A DNA stretch of 26,377 nucleotides from SVTX01 sp045588675 (GTDB taxonomy: Bacteria; Bacillota; Clostridia; Oscillospirales; CAG-272). The stretch is from NCBI GenBank assembly GCA_045588675.1, contig JAZNER010000009.1, forward strand, positions 1 through 26,377. The letters run 5' to 3'. Position 1 is the first letter of the stretch. Each line of letters begins with the position of its first letter. Below are positions 20,956 to 26,377 of this stretch, piece after piece. The translations under genes and the position numbers were made by a program. A model generated the notes under the pieces. It made no database searches, was not told the DNA's origin, and saw only the letters and a list, made by a program, of their open reading frames with translations.

Positions 20956-21576
20956 ATGTCGATTTTATGTATGATTTATGGGCAAAGTGGGACGGGCAAG
21001 TCAACGAGTTTGAGGAACTTTGCGCCCGATGAGGTGGCGGTGGTAAATGTTTCGGCAAAGCCGTTGCCTTTCCGCACCAAGCTCAAAACCTACAATACCG
21101 ACAACTACGGGAAAATCATGGCGGCTATTAAAGGCACAGACCGCAAGAGCATTGTAATTGACGATGCGACCTATTTAATGACAAACGCCTTTATGCGCAA
21201 CGCCAAAGTCACAGGGTATCAGAAATATACCGAAATGGCGTATAACTTCAACTCGCTGATAGACTTCGCGGTGGCTCTGCCCGATGATGTAATAGTTTAC
21301 TTTATCGGACACAGCGACCAAGCGGACGACGGCAGGGAGCATTTCAAGACAATCGGCAAGATGCTCGACAACTATGTAACGGTTGAGGGCAGATTCACCA
21401 TTGTTTTGAAAACTGTAGTACAGGACGGCAGATATATGTTCAGTACGCAGAACAATGGACAGGACACGGTCAAGAGCCCGATGGGATTGTTTGATTCCGC
21501 GCTCATTGATAACGATCTCAAGGCGGTTGACAGAGCCATCCGCGAATATTGGGAAATAGGAAGCAATGAGTCCTAA
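20956..21576 (+). CDS. Sak4-like RecA-fold ATPase (single-strand annealing/recombination)
   Basis: A 206-residue protein with Walker A GQSGTGKST (9-17) and Walker B SIVIDD (65-70), preceded by a RecA-style strand MSILCMIY. The size, the IVIDDATYLM segment and the VYFIGHSDQADD sensor-like part match the Sak4/AAA_24 group of small phage recombinases that act with a phage SSB-like protein. It would bind single-stranded DNA and support homologous recombination and replication restart. The SSB-like gene follows two genes later. Ribosome site AAAGGAGG. Its end overlaps the start of the next gene. Confidence 0.82.
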   Translation: MSILCMIYGQSGTGKSTSLRNFAPDEVAVVNVSAKPLPFRTKLKTYNTDNYGKIMAAIKGTDRKSIVIDDATYLMTNAFMRNAKVTGYQKYTEMAYNFNSLIDFAVALPDDVIVYFIGHSDQADDGREHFKTIGKMLDNYVTVEGRFTIVLKTVVQDGRYMFSTQNNGQDTVKSPMGLFDSALIDNDLKAVDRAIREYWEIGSNES

Positions 21577-21808
21577 TTTCGATTCGGGCGTAAAAGCCTA
21601 CATCATCGGGGAGTGCACAATTCAAGTGCATTTCCCCGTAGATTGGAAAGACAATGCTGATATATCTTGTTATCAATGTCCGATGTTCAGCAGAAACAAT
21701 GGCATATGCCAATTAACGAAAGAGATCAGCGAATACCCGATGAAGCATATCGGGAGCAAATGTCCGCTACAATTCGGCGGTGAAATTGAACTATTAAAAA
21801 AGGAGTAA
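21566..21808 (+). CDS. Hypothetical Cys-rich protein of the recombination cassette
   Basis: An 80-residue protein starting 11 bases before the Sak4-like stop. The motif IIGECTIQVHFPVDWKDNAD, then CYQCPMF, a Cys and KCPLQF is conserved in gut phages between Sak4-like and SSB-like genes. The Cys pairs suggest a metal site. A role with the recombination proteins is inferred from constant neighbourhood only. Confidence 0.72.
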   Translation: MSPNFDSGVKAYIIGECTIQVHFPVDWKDNADISCYQCPMFSRNNGICQLTKEISEYPMKHIGSKCPLQFGGEIELLKKE

Positions 21809-21815
21809 ATAAAAA

Positions 21816-22361
21816 ATGAAACCTATTAGCAATTATTCGGAAATCAAGGCAAGCACGGGCGAATTTGACAGACCTGCGGCGGGCGGTTACATCGTCGAGC
21901 TTCTCGGAGCGGTTGATGTTCCGTTCGACGAACTGAAGCAGAAGGGCGCCTATCTCAAGATTAACTATGATATAGCCGTCGGCGAGTACAAAGGCTATTA
22001 CACCAAGCAGTATGAGAGATTCGGCGGTGAGTACAAGACCAATTTCATCCGATCTTACAAAGAAAAGGCTCTCGGAATGTTCAAGCATTTCACAAACTGC
22101 CTTGAGGAATCCAACCCCGGCTACAAGTGGGATTGGGACGAGCGCAAGATTGGGGGCAAGTTCATCGGCGTAGTACTCGGCGAAGAAGAATATGAGAAGA
22201 AGGACGGCACAATCGGCACGGTGCTCAAGGTCAAGGAAATCAAGACGGTTGATCAGATCACAAACGGAGATTTCAAAGTTCCCGCGTTCAAGAGGCTCGA
22301 AAACGTGGCGAAGATTTCGGATTTTGTAGTTGTTGACGATTCGGAAGACCTCCCGTTCTAA
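21816..22361 (+). CDS. SSB-like single-stranded DNA-binding protein (DUF669-like)
   Basis: A 181-residue protein behind AAGGAG. The N-terminus (IKASTGEFDRPAAGGYIVEL) opens a compact OB-like domain, and FIGVVLGEEEYEKKDGTIGT is typical of DUF669-like SSB proteins in Gram-positive phages. It ends VVDDSEDLPF, an acidic tip with terminal Phe resembling the DDDIPF tail of bacterial SSB, which docks partner proteins. It would coat single strands for the Sak4-like ATPase and the replication machinery. The first long hairpins of a non-coding stretch follow its stop. Confidence 0.8.
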   Translation: MKPISNYSEIKASTGEFDRPAAGGYIVELLGAVDVPFDELKQKGAYLKINYDIAVGEYKGYYTKQYERFGGEYKTNFIRSYKEKALGMFKHFTNCLEESNPGYKWDWDERKIGGKFIGVVLGEEEYEKKDGTIGTVLKVKEIKTVDQITNGDFKVPAFKRLENVAKISDFVVVDDSEDLPF

Positions 22362-22366
22362 CCGCT

Positions 22367-22388
22367 AAAAACGCGCTACAAGCGTTTT
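22367..22388 (+). terminator. Terminator-like hairpin after the SSB-like gene
   Basis: AAAACGC (22367-22373) pairs with GCGTTTT (22382-22388) around CGCTACAA or similar; the T run is part of the stem and is followed by AATATTT. A weak intrinsic terminator is plausible. Confidence 0.5.
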
Positions 22389-22395
22389 AATATTT

Positions 22396-22450
22396 CCGCG
22401 AGTGTTTGCTCATAAAATCAAATTAAATTGATTGTGAACAAACCTCGCGG
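22396..22450. repeat. Long imperfect hairpin in the 127-base gap after the SSB-like gene
   Basis: CCGCGAG (22396-22402) pairs with CTCGCGG (22444-22450). The stem continues inward through GTTTG/CAAAC and TCA-type pairs to ATCAA/TTGAT, so nearly all 55 bases fold on themselves. No T run follows, so it is not an ordinary terminator. Candidate functions are an origin-like element, a regulatory RNA or an mRNA stabiliser. Confidence 0.75.
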
Positions 22451-22488
22451 GCGAGAATTGACAATAAAACACAAATCGGAAGTAAAAT

Positions 22489-22701
22489 ATGAAATGTCGT
22501 TATTGTAAACGCAGATTTTCTTTGAAAAGTCAAAACAGATACCTATCCGCAGAACATACAACGCTTGCAAATACGTTCTACGGCGGCGGTGCTGTGTATG
22601 ATACTTTTGATTGCGCGCATTGTGGCTGTCAGCATAGAATCGCCGAGAGGTATCAATATTTTAGAGATAATTCGCAAATCAACGCAGAAGAAAGCGAATG
22701 A
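22489..22701 (+). CDS. Small zinc-ribbon protein
   Basis: A 70-residue protein with Cys 3 and 6 (MKCRYCKRRF) and Cys 42, 45 and 47 (DCAHCGCQHR), a classical zinc ribbon. The YLSAEHTTLANTFYGGGAVYDT middle is typical for a gut-phage family of unknown function. The ribosome site (CGGAAGTAAAAT) is weak. A hairpin (22723-22753) follows its stop. Confidence 0.65.
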   Translation: MKCRYCKRRFSLKSQNRYLSAEHTTLANTFYGGGAVYDTFDCAHCGCQHRIAERYQYFRDNSQINAEESE

Positions 22702-22722
22702 ACAACTAACAAATACACACAC

Positions 22723-22753
22723 CGCCCTGTTCCATTGTGGGGTGGGGCGGTTA
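22723..22753 (+). repeat. GC-rich hairpin between small genes
   Basis: ACCGCCC (22723-22729) pairs perfectly with GGGCGGT (22747-22753). No T run follows, so it is probably an mRNA stabiliser or processing site rather than a full terminator. Confidence 0.6.
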
Positions 22754-22776
22754 AGTTATGAAATAGGAGGCAAAAT

Positions 22777-23250
22777 ATGAACAAGGAAAAACTTTTGGCG
22801 ATTGAAGAAATCCACGACTTAAAACTTGCCAATATCGGCAAACACAGTGAAAAAGCACAGCTTGGTATGATTCAAATGCTTAACGCATTGATGGGATATG
22901 CCGCTTATGATGGCTACAAAATCACCACATCCGAACAAGAATATTTGATTTTAATTGACAACGGTCAATGCTGTTGCGAAAGCTGGGGCTATTTTTCTTC
23001 GGAGGATGATTTTGGCAACTACATCGGAAAAACCCTTTTGGATGTTTCTTTGACCGATAAGGCGTTGAACAACAAAAAGGTTGAAGAAAGCGGATATTAT
23101 GAGGAATACGGCGGCATCCAGTTTGTTGACTTTAAGTTTGCGGATGGTTCTATTTTGCAGTTTGCCGTTTATAATGCGCACAATGGCTATTATGGGCATC
23201 CTATCATTATTGCAAAGGATAAGGAAATTCTTTTGCAGGACACTTTGTAA
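22777..23250 (+). CDS. DUF7448-like hypothetical protein
   Basis: A 157-residue protein behind AGGAGG. The first 45 residues are helical (MNKEKLLAIEEIHDLKLANI). The C-terminal domain contains YLILIDNGQCCCESWGYFSS, EDDFGNYIGKTLLDVSLTDK and FADGSILQFAVYNAHNGYYG, which fits a small phage/bacterial domain family of unknown function (DUF7448-like). A triple Cys (CCC) stands out. No enzyme motif recognised. Confidence 0.62.
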   Translation: MNKEKLLAIEEIHDLKLANIGKHSEKAQLGMIQMLNALMGYAAYDGYKITTSEQEYLILIDNGQCCCESWGYFSSEDDFGNYIGKTLLDVSLTDKALNNKKVEESGYYEEYGGIQFVDFKFADGSILQFAVYNAHNGYYGHPIIIAKDKEILLQDTL

Positions 23251-23264
23251 AGAGGTGCATTTCT

Positions 23265-23840
23265 ATGAACTACCGCCAAATATACGCCCGAAAAGCGGAA
23301 TGTGAGCGTAAAATTTTAGAAGTCGCGCCGAATTGCCCGAACACGAGCGGAATATATTTTCTGCTCCGTCACGAAAACGGGTTTAAGTTTGGGTACATAG
23401 GACAAGCAAAACGATTGAGGGAACGCCTCGCAAGCCATTTGAGCGGGTATCAGCACATTGATTTATCACTCAAGAAGCACGGATTTTTCAGCGCAGAGAA
23501 TCCCACGGGGTATGAGGTTCACTTCCTCTGCTTCCACGAATCCGAGCTTGATGAGAAAGAAAAGTATTACATTAAGAAATATGCCAATGCCGGGTATCAG
23601 CTCAAAAATGCTACTGTCGGAGGGCAAGGCGAGGGAAAAAAGGGGCTTGACAATCAGCGACCGAGCCGAGGCTACTATGACGGCATTGAGCAAGGTGAGA
23701 AGCGAGCGCGGCGGATGATAGCTGACCTCTTTTCCAAACACTTGACCGTCAGCACCAAAAAGCAACCGCCGACAAAGCTTCAAGAAAAGGCGCTGCAGAA
23801 GTTTAGGGATTTTATAAATATTGATAATTCTGCGGAATAA
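23265..23840 (+). CDS. GIY-YIG nuclease family protein
   Basis: A 191-residue protein with the GIY-YIG signature: SGIYFLL (GIY at 29-31), FGYIGQAKRLRERLASHL (YIG at 44-46 and the following Arg), and a candidate catalytic Glu in ELDEKEKYYIKKYANAGYQL (about 95-113), then LKNATVGGQGEG. The C-terminal third is a basic helical region, possibly DNA-binding. It is too short to be UvrC and has no homing-endonuclease DNA-binding modules. It stands in the recombination/replication area, so a branched-DNA or repair role is likely, but the substrate is unknown. Ribosome site AAAGAGGTG. Confidence 0.82.
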   Translation: MNYRQIYARKAECERKILEVAPNCPNTSGIYFLLRHENGFKFGYIGQAKRLRERLASHLSGYQHIDLSLKKHGFFSAENPTGYEVHFLCFHESELDEKEKYYIKKYANAGYQLKNATVGGQGEGKKGLDNQRPSRGYYDGIEQGEKRARRMIADLFSKHLTVSTKKQPPTKLQEKALQKFRDFINIDNSAE

Positions 23841-23854
23841 TTAGCCAAAAACCC

Positions 23855-23883
23855 TTGACTTTTGAGGCAAAATATGTTATAAT
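23855..23883 (+). promoter_or_regulatory. SigA promoter of a structured RNA
   Basis: TTGACT at 23855-23860 and TATAAT at 23878-23883, 17 bases apart, extended -10 TG. The predicted start, near 23890, coincides with the base just before the first stem of the RNA element. Confidence 0.88.
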
Positions 23884-23889
23884 AATAGT

Positions 23890-23998
23890 GGTCGATGATG
23901 TTTGGCAGGGCGTCATTGCTCCAAGAATTTCATCGACAAAAAGTAAGCACCCTGCCGCGTGAACTGCCATTCACAAAGTTGGGTGCTTATTTCATTAA
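23890..23998 (+). ncRNA. Structured RNA with switchable helices (sRNA or leader)
   Basis: From the predicted start: stem A, GTCGATGA (23891-23898) with TCATCGAC (23930-23937), inner stem TTTGG (23901-23905) with CCAAG (23921-23925); stem B, TAAGCACCC (23944-23952) with GGGTGCTTA (23981-23989), capped by GTGAA (23959-23963) with TTCAC (23970-23974). GGCAGGG (23904-23910) is the perfect complement of CCCTGCC (23950-23956), which would open stem B and form an alternative or pseudoknotted fold. A short T-rich tail (TTATTTCATT) follows stem B. There is no good open frame. It could be a small RNA or an attenuating leader of the gene at 24019; I do not recognise a named RNA family. Confidence 0.75.
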
Positions 23999-24018
23999 AA
24001 CCGAAAGGAAAGAATAGA

Positions 24019-24243
24019 ATGGAATCAACAATCAAAGAATGCCCCTTTTGTGGGGGCGAAGGTGTGCTTTGCTCAACGAAAGGCAGATACGGATATTTTG
24101 TATTTGTTCAATGCTCGTTTTGCGGAGCGCAAGGCAAGACCTATTCAATAGGCAAGGAACGTGACGAAGATTGGGCGGACTCGATACCGTCCGACAATGC
24201 CGTCAAGGCTTGGAATACGAGAGTCGGTGATCGAAATGGGTAA
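24019..24243 (+). CDS. Lar-like restriction-alleviation zinc protein
   Basis: The start at 24019 follows GAAAGGAAAG; longer in-frame reading would run back through the structured RNA. The 74-residue protein has the Lar pattern: ECPFCGGEG (Cys 8 and 11), FVQCSFCGAQGKT (Cys 32 and 35) and an end DNAVKAWNTRVG. Lar proteins can moderate host type I restriction, but many phage copies have never been tested and may only bind nucleic acids. Downstream of the structured RNA, it may be controlled by it. Confidence 0.75.
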   Translation: MESTIKECPFCGGEGVLCSTKGRYGYFVFVQCSFCGAQGKTYSIGKERDEDWADSIPSDNAVKAWNTRVGDRNG

Positions 24244-24973
24244 ACCAAGCACGTTCATAAAAATTGACAGAAATATTACAAATTGGCAATGGTATCAAAA
24301 TGCCAACACTTTCCGCGTTTTTATCGACCTAATTCTTGACGCAAACATCAAAGAAGGATCGTTTCAAGGCGTGAAAATACCGCGCGGTTCAACGGCTACA
24401 AGTTACGAAAAAATAGCTAACAGGCTAAATTTGACAATTCAGCAGGTGAGGACGGCAATTCAACACTTGAAATTAACAGGCGAATTAACAACCAAAAATC
24501 ATTCCAAATTTCAAGTAATTACAATAGTAAACTACAATTTGTATCAAGACAAACCAACAGGCAAAAACTCACCCAAACAACAGTCAGTTAACATCCAATT
24601 AACAGTCAATCAACAACAATCAAAGAATAATAAAGAATTTATAAAGAATGCTCAAGAATTGTGTGAGAATACGTGCGCGCGCGGAAAATACAAAAACGTG
24701 ATTCTTTCCGAGGATGAATTCGCGCTGTTGATGAACCGCTACCCGAAAGATTATCAAGAGAAGATCGAGCGACTGTCAAAGTATATGGCAGATACGGGGC
24801 GGAATTATGCATCGCACTATGATACGATTGTCGAGTGGGTGGATAAGGACGCTCAAAAGGAAACCAAAGCGGGCAAAGGCAATGACAATGGCACAAGGAG
24901 CTTCGATATAAACGATTTTGCGGAGGCTGCTTTGAGAAAAAGCTATAAGGATTTTAATGGAGGAAGTAAATAA
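24236..24973 (+). CDS. Replication initiator / DnaD-like helix-turn-helix protein
   Basis: ATG 24236 overlaps the previous gene by 8 bases; no strong ribosome site is seen, so coupling is likely. The 245-residue protein starts TFIKIDRNITNWQWYQNANT, then a winged helix (about residues 45-105: PRGSTATSYEKIANRLNLT, QQVRTAIQHLKLTGELTTKN, HSKFQVITIVNYNLYQ). This is the N-terminal pattern of phage replisome organisers and DnaD-like initiators. The linker is Gln/Asn-rich, and the C-terminal part holds LMNRYPKDYQEKIERLSKYM. It should bind the origin and recruit host helicase. The loader or helicase is not in this window. Confidence 0.8.
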   Translation: MGKPSTFIKIDRNITNWQWYQNANTFRVFIDLILDANIKEGSFQGVKIPRGSTATSYEKIANRLNLTIQQVRTAIQHLKLTGELTTKNHSKFQVITIVNYNLYQDKPTGKNSPKQQSVNIQLTVNQQQSKNNKEFIKNAQELCENTCARGKYKNVILSEDEFALLMNRYPKDYQEKIERLSKYMADTGRNYASHYDTIVEWVDKDAQKETKAGKGNDNGTRSFDINDFAEAALRKSYKDFNGGSK

Positions 24974-25410
24974 TGAGAATTTGGCACTATGAATTGCTGC
25001 CATATCTGCCTGACCTTCAGTTTCGAGGTCAGCTTCGTGAGCTTGTGACGATAATGCGCGATTGGAGAGATAAGGGCAAGACAAACCATCTGCTGATCAA
25101 TCGGGTAATGGAATATGACAAGGCAGAACTGACAGAATATTTTTTTGTTTATGAAAATGAATACAACAGAAGATATACGAATAAATTAAATATTAAATAC
25201 AATCGAGAGTTTGTTAATTTTGCGGGTAGACGAATGAGGCAAGTATATATTTACACCGGTTGGCACGATAAAGAATATCTTCGTGTTTGTATGGCGAACC
25301 TTTACGAAAAGCATTTTTTTGGCATCGGCAAGTCCCGTATAACCGATGAAGAATGGGCGCGGCTCTGTGAGGGGTATAAAAAGATTACAGGAGAGGAATA
25401 TGTGATATGA
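24973..25410 (+). CDS. Pyrimidine-dimer DNA glycosylase-like protein
   Basis: A 145-residue protein starting on the last base of the previous stop. MRIWHYELLPYLPDLQFRGQ is the strong N-terminal signature of the pyrimidine dimer glycosylase/endonuclease V group (Pyr_excise; MRIWH..L.PYLP...L.GQ). Other parts: NHLLINRVMEYDKAEL, and a C-terminal WHDKEYLRVCMANLYEKHFF. A role in DNA repair is plausible, but the catalytic residues of T4 EndoV (Thr2, Glu23) cannot be matched with confidence: residue 2 is Arg, as in many relatives of unknown activity. Confidence 0.7.
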   Translation: MRIWHYELLPYLPDLQFRGQLRELVTIMRDWRDKGKTNHLLINRVMEYDKAELTEYFFVYENEYNRRYTNKLNIKYNREFVNFAGRRMRQVYIYTGWHDKEYLRVCMANLYEKHFFGIGKSRITDEEWARLCEGYKKITGEEYVI

Positions 25411-25787
25411 GAGAGATTTTATTTAGAGGCAAGCGAATTGATAATGGCGAGTGGATTGTGGGAAGTTATATACATCTCAATGTTAATGCTGATTTTATAT
25501 GTCAAGGTCGTTCTTTTAATTCGCTCATCCCAATAAAGATTGAGGTGATTCCCGAAACCGTCGGACAGTACACAGGCTTGACCGATAAGAACGGTAAGAA
25601 GATTTTTGAGGGGGATGTTTGTAAACACCGTTCAAATTATAGTGGCGATTTTATAATTTCGGTAGTTATATATACAGACGGTTGTTTTTTGGCTATGGCT
25701 GATAATAATAGTGGATTTAATTTGTCAGATAAACTCGAAGTCATAGGCAATATCCACGACAATCCCGAACTAATCAAGGAGGTCTAA
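25407..25787 (+). CDS. YopX family protein
   Basis: A 126-residue protein overlapping the previous gene by ATGA. It shows the YopX hallmark order: REILFRGKRIDNGEWIVGSY, VIPETVGQYTGLTDKNGKKI, FEGDVCK, and a final LEVIGNIHDNPELI. YopX proteins are common in Bacillota phages and prophages; their decameric fold is known, their function is not. Ribosome position is within the upstream gene end (AGGAGAGGAATATGTG). Confidence 0.9.
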   Translation: MREILFRGKRIDNGEWIVGSYIHLNVNADFICQGRSFNSLIPIKIEVIPETVGQYTGLTDKNGKKIFEGDVCKHRSNYSGDFIISVVIYTDGCFLAMADNNSGFNLSDKLEVIGNIHDNPELIKEV

Positions 25788-25791
25788 ATCA

Positions 25792-25905
25792 ATGTATATT
25801 CCCGAATTTGTATGCGGTGTATTGTTCACCATTGTGGCAGAGCTTTTGCTTGTGGTTCTGTATGCGATTTTTGGTAGGAAGGATAAAAACAAAAATGGGC
25901 GTTGA
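25792..25905 (+). CDS. 37-residue membrane protein
   Basis: ATG 25792 after AAGGAGG (25776-25782). The frame encodes FVCGVLFTIVAELLLVVLYAIF and a basic tail, a single membrane helix. It overlaps the next gene's start by 11 bases. Function unknown. Confidence 0.68.
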   Translation: MYIPEFVCGVLFTIVAELLLVVLYAIFGRKDKNKNGR

Positions 25906-26057
25906 ACTGATAAGAAAAGCTGTGTGCGATAGGTGCGCTCGTTGAAGTGGAGTTCCCCGAGTTCAAGGGTCTGCTCGTTCCGATGTGCCAATATCACGGC
26001 GGTGTGTGTCACGAGATGTTCCCGTGTGGTGCTCTTGACAATTCAAAAGAAAAGTGA
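25895..26057 (+). pseudogene. Frameshifted CxxC protein gene
   Basis: The frame MGVELIRKAVCDRCAR stops at TGA 25943-25945. The continuation in the +1 frame from 25935 is uninterrupted to TGA 26055-26057 and encodes ALVEVEFPEFKGLLVPMCQY and onward to MFPCGALDNSKEK, which completes the CxxC...CxxH...C pattern. The two parts together look like one 50-odd residue zinc-type protein. Either a base was gained or two lost near 25934-25938, or the ribosome shifts +1. Homologous-looking text is from pattern memory only. Confidence 0.6.
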
Positions 26058-26063
26058 TATAAT
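26035..26063 (+). promoter_or_regulatory. Consensus SigA promoter of the tRNA gene
   Basis: TTGACA (26035-26040) and TATAAT (26058-26063) are perfect and 17 bases apart, with an extended -10 TG. The expected start is near 26070, inside the palindrome at 26068-26089. The stop of the preceding gene lies in the spacer. Confidence 0.9.
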
Positions 26064-26067
26064 ATAT

Positions 26068-26089
26068 TCAAGCACTATAATGTGCTTGA
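26068..26089. repeat. Perfect 8-bp palindrome at the tRNA transcription start
   Basis: TCAAGCAC and GTGCTTGA flank TATAAT. As DNA it covers the expected start site and could be an operator. As RNA the start near 26070 gives a 7-base-pair hairpin four bases before the tRNA. Confidence 0.75.
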
Positions 26090-26092
26090 TAT

Positions 26093-26167
26093 AGGGGTGT
26101 CACCAAGCGGTAAGGTAGCAGAATTTGACTCTGCCATTCGTGTGTTCGATTCACACCACCCCCGCCA
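26093..26167 (+). tRNA. tRNA-Gln (anticodon TTG), CCA encoded
   Basis: All arms are visible: acceptor 26093-26099 with 26157-26163; D stem ACC 26102-26104 with GGT 26114-26116; anticodon stem GCAGA 26118-26122 with TCTGC 26130-26134 around ATTTGAC, anticodon TTG at 26125-26127; T stem GTGTG 26140-26144 with CACAC 26152-26156 around TTCGATT. The discriminator G (26164) is followed by encoded CCA (26165-26167). The first pair is A-C (26093 with 26163) where bacterial tRNA-Gln has U1-A72. The variable loop is short (5), so this is not serine. It reads CAA (and with wobble CAG) codons. Confidence 0.92.
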
Positions 26168-26197
26168 AAGCGATTGGGATAGTCGCTTGTGTTTTTT
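26167..26197 (+). terminator. Rho-independent terminator after the tRNA
   Basis: AAGCGA (26168-26173) pairs with TCGCTT (26183-26188) with a 9-base loop, and T6 (26192-26197) follows. It directly follows the CCA end. Confidence 0.8.
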
Positions 26198-26219
26198 CAT
26201 TTCTCCTTTCTTGATGGCG

Positions 26220-26277
26220 GCTCGGAATAGACGAGAATGTGCCGAGCAAGTTTTTTATCCATTTTTTCTTGCTCGGC
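26220..26277 (+). promoter_or_regulatory. Attenuator-like pair of overlapping hairpins
   Basis: Hairpin 1: GCTCGG (26220-26225) with CCGAGC (26242-26247), followed by AAG and T6 (26251-26256), a terminator form. Hairpin 2: GCCGAGCAAG (26241-26250) with CTTGCTCGGC (26268-26277), perfect over 10 bases, uses the same CCGAGC and loops out the T run. The two cannot form together. They precede the ParB-like gene. No promoter is evident between the tRNA terminator and here. Confidence 0.62.
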
Positions 26278-26329
26278 GCGAATTTTTAATGAAAATGTAT
26301 GCACTATTTTTCTGTTTGGAGGCACGGAA

Positions 26330-26377
26330 ATGGAACTAAAAATTGAGTATTTGCCGATTAAGGCATTGAAGCCTTAT
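26330..26377 (+). CDS. ParB/Srx-like N-terminal domain protein (partial)
   Basis: ATG 26330 follows TTTGGAGG (26315-26322). The 16 residues present, MELKIEYLPIKALKPY, match the first strand and turn of ParB-like nuclease domains (IEYLPI..LKPY..NA). In phages such a domain is often fused to a DNA methyltransferase, located just beside terminase genes. The gene runs off the window, so its full length and fusion cannot be seen. Confidence 0.62.
   Translation, partial: MELKIEYLPIKALKPY

Noticed and set aside
26093..26167. tRNA-Ser with anticodon TGA
   Set aside because: Seven-base loop geometry gives TTG as positions 34-36, and the variable loop is only five bases whereas serine tRNAs carry a long extra arm.
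26082..26339. Open frame of 85 codons across the tRNA
   Set aside because: It reads through the tRNA, its terminator and the hairpin pair; no coding character.
1..26377. CRISPR array, insertion sequence, integrase or attachment site
   Set aside because: No regularly spaced repeats, no transposase or recombinase frame, and no tRNA-overlapping direct repeat were found by reading; the tRNA has no second copy of its 3' end in the window.

Overview
The window looks like part of a tailed (siphovirus-type) bacteriophage or prophage of a low-to-mid GC Gram-positive host, most likely a gut Clostridia-type Bacillota. The evidence is AGGAGG-type ribosome sites, near-consensus SigA promoters (TTGACA/T, 17 bp, TATAAT), tightly overlapping small genes (many ATGA junctions), and a canonical head-tail-lysis gene order. 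No integrase, terminase, portal or endolysin is visible, so lifestyle cannot be decided here. No stretch longer than about 230 bases lacks a gene.

Layout. (1) 1-9349, + strand, virion genes: end of an upstream gene, HK97-type major capsid protein, three head-tail connection/tail completion proteins, major tail protein, tail assembly chaperone with a -1 frameshift extension (slippery T TTT TTT at 3118-3124), a tape measure gene interrupted by a small ORF-less group I intron (about 4289-4486), distal tail protein, a Gp37-like tail protein, and two tail-tip/fibre proteins. (2) 9346-10854, lysis and switch: a consensus promoter, two holin-like membrane proteins, small proteins, a DUF4406-like protein, a sigma-region-4-like regulator and a terminator. 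(3) 10859-15062, + strand: a run of small early-type genes behind a consensus promoter, with a ribbon-helix-helix protein first, then dUTPase and many Cys-rich or coiled-coil proteins. (4) 15072-18778, - strand: an inverted eight-gene cassette whose products look like virion or surface proteins (Gly/Cys-rich membrane protein, beta-rich protein, RG-rich protein, papain-like peptidase candidate). It is closed by a bidirectional terminator at one end and an extended -10 promoter at the other. (5) 18874-23840, + strand: a second early operon with small genes, a Sak4-like RecA-fold ATPase, an SSB-like protein and a GIY-YIG nuclease. (6) 23855-26377, + strand: a separately promoted structured RNA, a Lar-like zinc protein, a replication initiator, a pyrimidine-dimer-glycosylase-like protein, a YopX protein, a frameshifted CxxC gene, a tRNA-Gln with its own promoter, and the start of a ParB-like gene behind an attenuator-like pair of hairpins.

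How it works together. Regions 3, 5 and 6 look like metabolism, recombination and replication genes; regions 1-2 build the particle and open the cell. Two early operons share an identical 16-bp A-rich element at the same distance (15 nt) from the -35 box, which suggests they are co-regulated. The least explained parts are the inverted minus-strand cassette, the structured RNA at 23890-23995, and the RNA switches around the tRNA and the ParB-like gene. Family names are from recognition of sequence patterns, not from a database search.
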